In this document: one piece after another, positions 10,697 through 20,294 of the stretch
Numbering within the stretch: position 1 is the stretch's first letter
Layout: each line of letters begins with the position of its first letter
NCBI GenBank assembly: GCA_902651635.1
Contig: CACRSC010000083.1
Location: forward strand, 55,986 to 98,622
DNA from: Mastigamoeba balamuthi
Taxonomy: Eukaryota > Evosea > Mastigamoebida > Mastigamoebidae
Direction of reading: 5' to 3'
DNA length: 42,637 nucleotides
Position numbers and translations under genes: made by a program
Notes under the pieces: model-generated
The model's input: only the letters and a program-made list of their open reading frames with translations
What the model was told of the DNA's origin: nothing
Databases searched by the model: none

Positions 10697-11438
10697 TTAC
10701 GGAGTGCACGTGCGAGATACAGGGCTATCTCCGATTTTTGTGATGGTTCTCTTGGGAATATCGTGCGAAATCAAAGGCGTCACCCTTTATCACACGTCAG
10801 CAGCCGGGTCCTCCTACTCGGACACCGCAAATGCGCGGCACGCCCGTCATGTCGCCAGTCCTGTTCAGGCGCATTGGCTGGGATGAGCCCGTGCCATGTT
10901 CCGGCGCACGCCGCATAACCCAGCCCCGAGCAGCTTGGCGACCTCCCGCCGCACTGACCCCTCGGATTCGCGCGCAAACCGCGCCGGCTCTGTCGCACGC
11001 ATCGCGTTGTGCTTGCCAGCCCGGGGTGATCCTCGTGAAGGACACGTGTAGATCAGCCCGTCTCAAAGTAAAAGGGTGTGGCGCTCTGGCTCCGGCAACG
11101 GCGAAGCTTCATGCTCAGGCTTGCACCTGCGTGTGACCGCTTCATCAGAGCTCTCGTCGAGTGTCAAGCTCCTGACCAGCCGAAGTCGCCGCAGAACTGG
11201 CGCAGGTGCGGCGAGGCCGAGGATGGAATCAGAGAGCCCACGGTGCTGAAATCTGCTGTCAGCCCGCCATTCCAGGTAGTTGGTTGTCTGTTCTGTTCAC
11301 TTCCTTGACTCAAATCCGGTGAAACTACTGGTGAGACCCAAGGTTCATAAGTCGAGGTCGTGCGCTGAAGATGAGATCCTGGTTATCCAGATTGCATCAC
11401 CATTGTTCAGTCGTCTCTTTATCTCTCTGCCTTACCCA
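10697..11438. other. Divergent intergenic region (Nudix / helicase)
   Basis: 742 bp between two divergent starts; it should hold both promoters. Open frames here have chance-like composition and no splice-compatible continuation. No RNA gene or repeat seen. Confidence 0.45.
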
Positions 11439-14435
11439 ATGGCGGACTGGCTGCACGAGCTGTGCGAAAACGGGAATGAGATACAGCTCCGGGCTGTTCT
11501 GGAGTACTGCTCGCTCGACCTCATGCAGCGTGATATACACGGGCGGACGCCCCTGCACGTGGCCGCGATGCGCGGTGCTTTCGGGTACTGCACCAGACAA
11601 AAAAAAGCCCAGTGGGTTTGTTTCTAAGACTGTGTTTCCACTGGGTTTCCTCCCCAGATGTGTACAGACGCTGCTAGCGGCAGGAGCGGACCCAGCAGTA
11701 CTCGACTACGCGGGTAAGAGGCCGTCGGACCTCGCCCGCCTGGGGAAGAAGGTCGGCTGCGCCAAGCTGCTCGAGACCGCCTGCGGAAAAGGGGAAGCCA
11801 GCGCAGCACAGTCACCCCAGCCCTCCAGGGCAGTGACCCCCGCAGGCCCCGCAAGCGCAGCGCAGGGCAGCAGCAGCGAGGAGGACCTGGTGGAACACCT
11901 GGTTCGTCAGAGGGGTCCGCTGCTGCTGTCGAAACTCAGGCGCGCCTTCCGGGAGGAGTACGGGAGAGAGCTGTCTATCGGGACGTCGCTGCAGTCCTTT
12001 CTGCTGCGGATCAGAGAGCTCGAGGTGTTCTGCCCGAGGATGCAGGGGTCTGAGACCGTTCGCTTGGCTCAGAAAGCCGAGCCAGTTCAGAGTGCCCGTC
12101 GCCAGCAGCAGCAGTCCAGAGCGCAGGCACCAGCCCAGAAGGCCGCGGCGAGCAGGGAGAAAGCTCGGGCCTCGCAGCCGCAGCTCACCAAGTTCCTCAA
12201 CAGCGTCATCGTCCCTCCCACGACCCAGACCAAGAGGCTCCACATCGTGTACTACAAGGACCGTCAGGACCTGGGAGACCAGCAGAAGGGGAGCTGGGGC
12301 ACGAAGCTGCACGACAACTGGCGCGGCACCGAGAGGCGCGGGGAGAAACCCTTTATCAAGCCCAGCCTCTGGGTTGTGCCCCTCGCCTACTACGACCCCC
12401 CACGAGAGATGTCGGCTCTGCTCAAGGGGGCGGAGATCAACAGCCCCCTCGTGCAGCAGCAGCTGCGCAGGCTGGTGGCGGCGAAGCTCGGGAGCCTCGT
12501 GCCAGGAGCAAAGGCTGTGGTGCCGATAATCGCCGAGGAGAGCTCGCTGAGTAGATACAAGATGTGGATGCACACGCTGCTCTGGGCAGAGGAGACGCAG
12601 ATGCTGCTCGACATCAGGCAGTACGACCGCAAGAAGGTCGCCATCGAGCCCGACCAGAGAAACCCTCATCTCCGCATCATCTCCGTACCGGGTCTTGCAG
12701 AGAAGAGGCCCTCGGTCGTCCGCGGCGACTCGGTGCTTGCCAGGCGCGTTGGGGCCACGGACAGGGACTGGGTCTACAGAGGCTACGTACACTTCGTCAA
12801 CCTCGAGGACATCCGCGTGTCGTTCGACAACCAGCTGCAGTGTGAGAACCCGCAGGTGTTCGACGTGCACTTCACGATAACGCGGACCCCGCTGCGGAGG
12901 ATGCACGGGGCCATCGACGCGATGACCAAGGAGCTCGGGCGCGTGCTCAGCTCGGCCAAGGCACCGCGGGAAGTCCACCTGCCGCCGGTCCTAACGTTCG
13001 ACGACAAGCTCAACGACCAACAGAGGCGGGCGGTGCAGATGGTCAAGGCGAAACTGCCGTGGCCTATTGTCATCTGGGGCCCTCCAGGCACGGGAAAGAC
13101 GCTCACCCTGATCGAGGCCATTCTGCAAGCCGCGATGGAGCCCGGGGCGCGCATCCTCGTGACGGCGCCCTCGAACGAGGCTGTCGACCTGCTCTGCTGC
13201 AGACTGCTCAAGTGGCTCTGGGACGACGTCAGGCTGCTGCGAGTGAACGCACAGACGCGGGACCCCAAGACAGTCCACGCGGAGCTGAGCGGCATCTGCT
13301 CCCCGTACAGGGATGGCTCTTTTCAGCCACCGAGCCCCGAGGACCTCCAGGGCTACTCCGTCGTGGCCACCACGTGCTGCACGTCAGGGTACCTCGTCGG
13401 CTGCGGAGTCGACAAGACCTTCTTCACGCACATCTTCATGGACGAGGCTGGGCAGTCGCTAGAGCCCGAGGCTCTGATCCCGCTGCAGCTCGCGAGCGAC
13501 AGCACCGTCGTTGTGATCGCTGGCGACCCCAAGCAGCTGGGGCCCATCGTGCGGTGCCCTGCTGCCATAGAGTACGGTCTGGGCGAGTCCTTCCTGGAGC
13601 GGCTGACGACTGGGGGCCTGATCCACCCCTGCAACTACGTGCTGCTCACTCACTCATACCGCGCGAACCCCGAGATCATGCAGCTGTACAGCGAGCTGTT
13701 CTACGACAGCAAGCTCGTGCCCTGCGCCCCACCAATCGTCTCGGACCGCTTCGTGGGCAACCTGGACTGGCTGCTCCCGAACCCCATGATCCCCATCGCG
13801 TTCTTCCACGTTGACGGCACTGAAAGGCGCGACAAAGACTCGCCGTCGTGGTACAACCAGGCCGAGGTCGACGTTGTTGCCCAACTGCTCCATGCTCTGT
13901 GCACAGAGCGCTGTGTCCTTCCATCGGAGGTCGGCGTCATCGCACCGTACCTGAAGCAGGTCCAGAAGCTCAAGAGCGTCGTCAAGAACAACGAGGGCTT
14001 GCTCAAGGGGGTCGAGGTCGGGACCGTCGAGCACTTTCAGGGTGCCGAGAAGAGCGTCATCGTGATCTCCACTGTCCGCTCGAGCCCCGAGTGTACGAGC
14101 CCCAGCCTCTTCACTGAAACTGCTGAGCACTCACATGGCCTTGTTGATGTGCAGATCTTGCGTATGACGAATACTACAAGCTGGGATTCCTCAAAAACCC
14201 CAAGAGGCTTAACGTGTCGATCAGCAGGGCGCAGTCACTGTTGCTTATAGTGGGTAATGCCCGGCTTCTCAGCATCGATCCACTGTGGGGCGCGCTGCTT
14301 GAGATGATTGCGGTCCACCAGGCCATTGTTCAAGTCACCCCACTTGAATCCCTGGACCCCCTCGAGATTCCGCCCATGCAGGCGGGCCTTCCGAGCCATA
14401 GTGCTGATGTTGAGTGGCACCGCGGAGACTTCTAA
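11439..14435 (+). CDS. MOV10/SDE3-type SF1 RNA helicase with N-terminal ankyrin repeats and a LOTUS-like domain
   Basis: Exons 11439-11584, 11658-14092 and 14155-14435 (953 aa); introns 73 and 62 nt. Residues about 1-90 are ankyrin repeats ('GRTPLHVAAMRGAFG', 'LLAAGADPAVLDYAGKRP'). Residues about 122-186 ('LVEHLVRQRGPLLLSKL', 'REEYGRELS', 'SLQSFLLRI') look like an OST-HTH/LOTUS winged helix. The C-terminal half is an Upf1-family helicase closest in pattern to MOV10: Walker A GPPGTGKT (523-530), DEAG box (644-647), GDPKQLGP (about 671), VEHFQGAEKSVIVIST (about 839), and 'LGFLKNPKRLNVSISRA' (about 880). All helicase motifs look intact, so ATPase/5'-3' RNA unwinding is likely. MOV10 relatives act in Argonaute-linked silencing and mRNA decay in cytoplasmic granules; that role here is inference. 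The LOTUS call is weaker than the helicase call. Confidence 0.85.
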
Positions 14436-16116
14436 TAACTAGCACATGGTGATGATCAACTGGATCAATTGACTTATATTTTCACATCTGTCTTTTCAGG
14501 AAGCCGGTTTTCAAATGCGGGGATCTGATGAATCTTATTTTAATTACTGTTTATTTTTCCTTCTGCTACTACGGTCCGGGCCATCTGTGGAAACACCGGT
14601 TCCAGGATGTCATCCCGTTTTTGGTTCAGGTTGTTTACGTACACCTGGAAAACATGTTTCTGATTGTGTTGTTTGTTATTACATTAGGAAGTCGGTGTCT
14701 TTTGGTGTCTCTGGTTATTGCTGTTACTTCAGCATCTCGCTCGCTTCCGAGCTCGTCTCGAGGGAGGAGATGGAGAGCACAGGCGGGACAGGAGTGTGTT
14801 GTCTGGGCTTACCCGTTTGTCTTCAGGGGTACGTCGTTGTTACTTGTGGATTGCTTCTAGTCTGCGGTGACGGGAGTGGGCAGGGGGGAAGGGGGGGCAA
14901 GTGTCCAGGCAGTTGAAGGGTGTCTTTAGGTTGTCTCCAGGGATACCTCTTCTGGGCTTCATGTGCGATCATATTGTCTGCATGACTCATATCGTCTAAC
15001 CAGTCTCTCACTGTTGCAACCCACAACGTTTGTGTCTGTGTCTGCATTCATTGTTCTGACCGTCTGCTATCAGTCCATGCTGATAATTGTTCTATGATCT
15101 GAAACAAACAATATTAGATCCAACATAATTACTACTTCATACCACCCCAGAAAAGTAAATAAGATCTGATTGGGTGCTATACATTGCAATTAGCGCTTCT
15201 AGCAATAAAATTAGCACAGTAGTGATAGTAGCACTCGCATAGTGGCACATTTCCATCATCGTTTTTCACATTACATAGCATTTAGCGCTAGAAGTGATAG
15301 TGAATTGCCTCTTCCTTTCTTTTTCCCTAAATCTACATCTGTTTAACAATGAGCCATGATATGCTGGATTTCACATACATATTCGTGATATCATCTACTA
15401 TTCATACTACTTCCTGTACATATTCTTCACCAAGTTCCTGTACATATTTATCACTTATATCTCTTTCCCCTTGCCCTTTCCTTCCTGCACAAAAACAACT
15501 TCAACATCTCCAAACTAACAGTTTTTCCCTGAGATCATACACACTATGTAGAGCACCACACAGCCTGTTCTTTCGCGTGCCTGCAGGGAAGCAAAAATAA
15601 GCTTCTCATTTCTGTGTTATTTCAATCTACCCTCTCCTTTTCCTCCTTGACAGTGCATCACAGTTTCAAACACTGCAGCTACTGATTCTGCAATTCCTGC
15701 ATAAACAACATCAGATACTCGCTTATATTCCTGTAGGTAATTCCTACTTATCCTCTTTCTCCATACTTTTTCACATTTTTATTTATTTCTAAACTGTTGA
15801 AAATCACATAGCCCTCTTTTTGCTGGAGCCAGAAGATCAACAATCTACAGGCTGGTGAACATCTGGAACATAAAAATAGCCATCTGCAGATGCAATGAGT
15901 TCATGGACGACATTAGGGCATTCATGCTGGTGCTGGGGAGGAGGATGGCAGTGCATACAAGCAGGCTGCTTGAGATGCCTGGTGAGACCCCCTTCTGTAT
16001 GTGCTGCACCTGCGAGCTCTGCCAAGTGCATCTGCAACTCTCGTCAGGAGCTGAGCAGCTCCTTGCACATGCTCTTACCATCCTGTGCTTTGTTCTGATG
16101 AGCAGAATATAGATAT
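14436..16116. other. AT-rich spacer, left part of a gene-poor island
   Basis: Base composition shifts sharply from the GC-rich genes to AT-rich, T- and C-run-rich DNA. Open frames (for example 14528-14860, hydrophobic; and the stretch up to about 16112) start and stop without conserved motifs. A 14-bp word TTCCTGTACATATT is repeated at about 15410 and 15435. I see no gene, RNA or terminator that can be defended; it may be decayed mobile DNA. Confidence 0.5.
15186..15308. repeat. Imperfect inverted repeat pair sharing AGCG words with the 16.1-17.0 kb element
   Basis: The left arm at 15186-15203 (GCAATTAGCGCTTCTAGC) and the right arm at 15284-15308 share GCAATT and CTTCTAGC in inverted orientation with a few inserted bases. 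The space between is AT-rich. It resembles a small degraded foldback or MITE-like copy related to the larger element nearby. Confidence 0.35.
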
Positions 16117-16998
16117 TAAACATTTGGTCATCGCTGTGTTTTATTCGCTAAAGCGCTAAATTAGCGCATGTAGCGATAAAATTTCAGCACTAAATTTTGC
16201 GCTAAGTTAGTGCTAAAGTAGCACTATAATTTAATAGCACATAATGCGCATAATGCGCATTAATCGTTTTTAGCGATTTTAGCGATTGGAGCAATTTTAG
16301 CGATTTATTTTTCGATGAAAACGATTAAAACGATTAAAACGCCAGAAAACGATGTGTTTAATTCAATAAAACATTGAAATTTATTTGTTCTGTAGGTGTG
16401 GGGTGGGGTGTATTGATGTGAAGTGAGAAGAACGAGTTCTCAAGCTCAGTATCGGAGCCAGGCGTGGCGCCAGGCTCTGTTCATATAATCTTTCAGATGT
16501 GAGGTTGTGCAGTGTGTTGTAAGTGTGAGGAGAGTTAAGATATGATAAATATCACAGTGAAAATATCTTTGAAATCCAGGATATCATGGTTCATGGTTCA
16601 ACAGAGTTGACTTAGAGAAAAACAGAGAAGAAGGATGAATTCAGCACAGCAATATCGCAATTAGCGCTAAATGCGATAAATTCATCGCTTTAATCACAAT
16701 ATAGCGCTACATGCGATGCATGCGATGGAATTACATCGCTAATTTAGCACTACAATCGCTACCAGCACAAATATTTGCACTAGTAGCGCTATAAGCGATG
16801 CATAGCACAAGGTAAAATAAATCTATAACGCTGAATTTAGGTCGCATATAGCGCTACAATCGCTATTAGCGATGTAGCGCTATTTTGCGCTAAATTTAGC
16901 GCAAAATTAGCGATTGAATCGCTAAAGTAGCGCTGAAAAAACATCGCTAAAGATTTAGTGCTTCATGCGCAAAAGTCGCAGCGATGACCAAATGTTTA
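16117..16998. mobile_element. Non-autonomous inverted-repeat element (MITE-like) with internal AGCGCTA arrays
   Basis: A 20-bp sequence TAAACATTTGGTCATCGCTG at 16117-16136 recurs as its exact reverse complement at 16979-16998. The outermost TA on each side could be a TA target duplication, as for Tc1/mariner elements, in which case the terminal repeat is 18 bp. Between them, 16141-16340 and 16655-16975 are packed with short words such as TAGCGCTA, GCGATT and ATGCGAT in both orientations; a central 16380-16640 segment lacks them. There is no open frame for a transposase, so any movement would rely on enzymes encoded elsewhere. Seen: inverted ends and internal words. Inferred: mobility and the mariner-like class. 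Confidence 0.55.
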
Positions 16999-18268
16999 GT
17001 GATGTTGATTGCATACTTGCACATATGATGGCTAAGAATGCCCTCACAGTGTCATACTGGTCATCGAAGACTGACCAGGCCAGGACCTGCTCCCGCCTGT
17101 ACTGCCACGTGTATGCTGCTCCTCAGAGCAAGTGGCATACGTGCCTACTCATGGTGCTGGGCCTCAACTGGCTGGTCAGCCCAGCACCTGCAGGCTCGTG
17201 ATTTCTGTTCACTGATAATGCTAGGTGTTCTACCTGTGCATCAGGAAGCTCAACGATCTGATGTAGCAGCCCAGAGGCACAAGGTACTGGGCCAGAACTC
17301 CTTCCGCCAGTGTGCATTGATGACTAAGTGTGCACTGCATGCCATTATCATACCAGAATTCATATGCAATTTTTCAGTTACCTGCTTGTGGCAAATAGTC
17401 TTTATGCAGAGCAGAATATACTCTGTTAAGGTTGTCATAACTGTCAGAATGAAGAGGAATAAAGACAATATGAATTGAGTGCTAGATTGCTCTCAGAAAT
17501 CTGATTGGCTGAGTTATCAGCCAACTTGTTAAGAGTGATAGCTATAGATTTAGTCTTCCAAAAGAGTCATTGATAGCCAGTATAAACAATTTGCATTTGA
17601 CAGATTGGTCTGTTTGGCCTGGTTTTAAGAGACTGCCCACCCTTGATATTTGGTAGTTGAAGAGAAGAATATCTGAACCCTTCAACTACCTTGTATTATG
17701 GCAGGTTTCCTCAAAAATCAAACTGAAAAACAAATCACTCGTATTTCAATTGAGTAGACCAGTTGGAGGAATATCAGGTATTTGATTATCTGCTGGATCT
17801 TGGTGTCCTGAAATGTCAAAGTTGTTGCCTTTTCTACTCATTCTTCACTTAATCTGACAATCGGCAGCCTGATGGCACTGACAGTACCACAGCTGAGTTT
17901 TTAGCTTTTTATGCAGTGGTTTGCTGCCCCAGCACACTTCCTTTAATCATCTTCTCTGACAGTGTGGCAGCAATGAAGGCAGTTTTGATTGCTCCTTCAC
18001 TTCTTTGGTTGGTGCCAACATTATTGACTCAAGGTTCTACCTCTTACAAATGACCAGCTGAATGGCCAACTGGGACCGAAAGGAGGAGAAGTCCCCATAG
18101 GTCTCGTGATACGTGGCACCACGTCAACAGCCCTACAGGGATCAGCTCTTCTCAGAAGCCTAAACGGTAAATCAGCATGGACGCCAAATATCTTGTCAAG
18201 CAATCAATCTCTTGCGCCTGCCAGCAGGCATCGGTACCGACGACGCATTTCGTTCATTGAGGCGAGAA
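16999..18268. other. AT-rich spacer, right part of the gene-poor island
   Basis: Moderately AT-rich sequence between the inverted-repeat element and the aminotransferase gene. Apart from the RNase H-like fragment at 17853-18012, frames are broken and show no motifs. Sequence becomes GC-rich again after about 18200. Confidence 0.45.
17853..18012 (+). pseudogene. Relic of a retroelement RNase H domain
   Basis: One frame reads 'DGTDSTTAEFLAFYAVV' and then 'IIFSDSVAAMKAVL'. Both match the order and spacing of RNase HI motifs in non-LTR retrotransposons, where a small residue cluster precedes AExxA and an xxDSxxAxKA strand follows. A stop codon lies directly upstream and others follow, and I could not find reverse transcriptase or endonuclease motifs. 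It is therefore read as a decayed fragment, sense strand plus. The identification rests on two short motifs. Confidence 0.35.
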
Positions 18269-19645
18269 ATGGAGGACGTGCACCCGCTCTACGCGCGCAG
18301 TGTCAGCGACCCGTCGTTTGTCGACCTCGAGGCCGGTGCGCCTGGCCTGCACCTCGTCCCCACCTGCGCGCTCGCCTCTGCCATGTCCCGCGTGCTCGGC
18401 CCCTCGGCCGGCCCCCCGTCAGGGCCCCCGCCGTTCTGCATGCTCTACGGCGCGCTGCGGGGGCCGCTGTCGCTGCGCGAGGCCCTCTGCGAGTACCTCA
18501 ACGGCGAGCTGGCCCGCTGCGAGGGGTACGTGCGGGCCAGCGCCCGCGAGCTCTGCGTCACCAACGGCTGCAGCCAGGCGCTCGACACGCTCTGCTCGCG
18601 GCTGTGCAGGCCCGGCGACGTGGTGCTCGCCGAGCGCGTCACGTACTTCCTCTGCCAGAGCGTCTTCGAGGACCACGGGTGACGCTTTTCTCGATTTCCC
18701 CTGCCGTGATGTCACCTCTGACGTAAGCACCCGCGAATTCGCACTTGCCGGCGCCAAAGGCTGCGCGTGGTGCCCGTCGAGGTGACGGTGGACGGGATTG
18801 ACCTGGTGGACCTGGAGGCCAAGATGGCGGAGCACCACCCGCGCATGCTGTACCTCATCCCCGTGTACCAGAACCCCACGGGCGCCACGCTGCCGCACGC
18901 CTCGCGGCGGGCGCTGGTGGCCATCGCGCGCCGCCACGCCTGCGCGGTCGTCGCAGACGAGGTGTACCAGCTGCTCTGGTTCGACGCGGCGCGGCTCCCG
19001 CCGGCCCCCATGTGCTGCTACGACGACTGCGCGGGCGACTGGCCCGGCGTCGTCTCTGTCTGCACGTTCAGCAAGCTCGTCTGCCCGGGGCTGCGCCTCG
19101 GGTGGGTCCAGTCGCGCCGCGAGGCCCTCGTCGAGGCCGTCGGCTCTGCGGGGTTCGTCGTCAGCGGCGGAGGCCTCAACCCCGTCGTCGCTGCCGCCGT
19201 CTGCGAGATGCTGCGCTCCGGGGACCTCGCCGAGCACGTGAGGTCGTTCCGCGCCGCCCTCGCTGCCGCCGCCGCGGAGCTCTCGTCGGCCCTCGTGCGC
19301 GCGTTCGGCCCCGACGTGGAGATCCGCGAGCCCGAGGGCGGGTTCTTCCTGTGGGCCGCGCTCAGGGGCAGCGCCGGCGAGGCGCTGGGCGGCGACAGCG
19401 CGCGCGTGGTGCAGGCGCTGGCGAGCGAGGGGGTGGCGCTCAAGAGGGGAGACCTCTGCGTGCTGCGCGAGGGCCAGCAGACGGCCCGCCAGGCCGCTGT
19501 CTCCGCGCGGTGCGCGCGTGCGATGCGCCTCTGCCTCGCGTACTGCCCGCGGGAGCGCATGTCCGAGGGCGTGGACCGCGTGCACAGGGCCCTGGCGGCG
19601 CTGGGCAGCTCGCCGGCCGCGCACAGCGCTCCGCTGGACGCGTGA
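18269..19645 (+). CDS. PLP-dependent class I/II aminotransferase
   Basis: Exons 18269-18678 and 18760-19645 with an 81-nt GTGACG...AAAG intron, phase 2 (431 aa). The fold-type I landmarks are in order: 'ELCVTNGCSQALDTL', 'LIPVYQNPTGATLP' (Asn contacting PLP), 'VVADEVYQLLWF' (Asp and Tyr) and 'TFSKLVCPGLRLGWV', where Lys242 should form the Schiff base with pyridoxal phosphate and the Arg binds phosphate. The pattern is nearest to 2-aminoadipate/kynurenine-type (Aro8, LysN, YER152C-like) enzymes; the amino-donor is not readable. No targeting peptide is evident from the chosen ATG, although the frame is open upstream to about 18212. It is the first gene after the AT-rich island. Confidence 0.85.
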
Positions 19646-20294
19646 GGAGGGCTGGGGTTCGCCCAAGTGAGGTTCGCGGCGTGTTGCACAGGGGGGAAAT
19701 GGCCTGTTTCGTCCATCAGCGACTCGTTCGGCCTCGGGGGCACAAAACGCATTCCCGATCGGGTGTGATCGCAGAGTTGCCGTGTTTGGGGGCAGCCGCG
19801 TGGTATCTCTCAGAGCGCCGCGCCACGGTTTTCCTCGGATACTCGCTTACCCCACCTTTATACTATCTCGGTAGTTCCTCTCCTCTCTCTTGCTCGCACA
19901 CCCACCCCCCACCCGCCGTCTCACTCGCCGCCTCTCTCCGAGACGCGAGACCGCGAGCAAAACTGGCGAAGCGCAAGCCGAACTTCCCTTCCCTGTCTGT
20001 AGAGGTCAAGCCCAAGACCGAGGCGAAGACCTACAGCCTGTACTTTTCCTCGCAACCCCCGTCGCCGCCCCCAGCGCCGCAGCGCGCCCACCCCCATACA
20101 ATTCAATTTCAATTTCAATTCGCGGTCTGATTATCGTAATTCCGCCGCCGCGGAAACCGCCTCGCGCGCTCCGTCCCCCCCGCGCCACGTCACCGCGCAG
20201 GACCGACGACGGGACGTTCCGCGAGGGCAACCTGCAGATCGGCATCGGGGGGTTGCTGATCGCGGGCGAGTCCCCGAGCGCAGTCCGCGCCACG
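19646..20294. other. Intergenic region upstream of the MEK-like gene
   Basis: 649 bp with CT-rich tracts (about 19875-19925) and a short CAATTT repeat (about 20100-20120). The MEK frame remains open upstream of its first good ATG but without conserved sequence. Likely promoter and 5' leader of the kinase gene; no discrete site assigned. Confidence 0.4.

Noticed and set aside
14528-14860. 110-codon hydrophobic open frame
   Set aside because: Hydrophobicity follows from T-rich DNA; no homologous motif, no splice partner, inside the AT-rich island.
16141-16975. CRISPR-like appearance of repeated AGCG words
   Set aside because: Repeats are short, irregularly spaced, in both orientations, without unique spacers of constant length, and the genome is eukaryotic.
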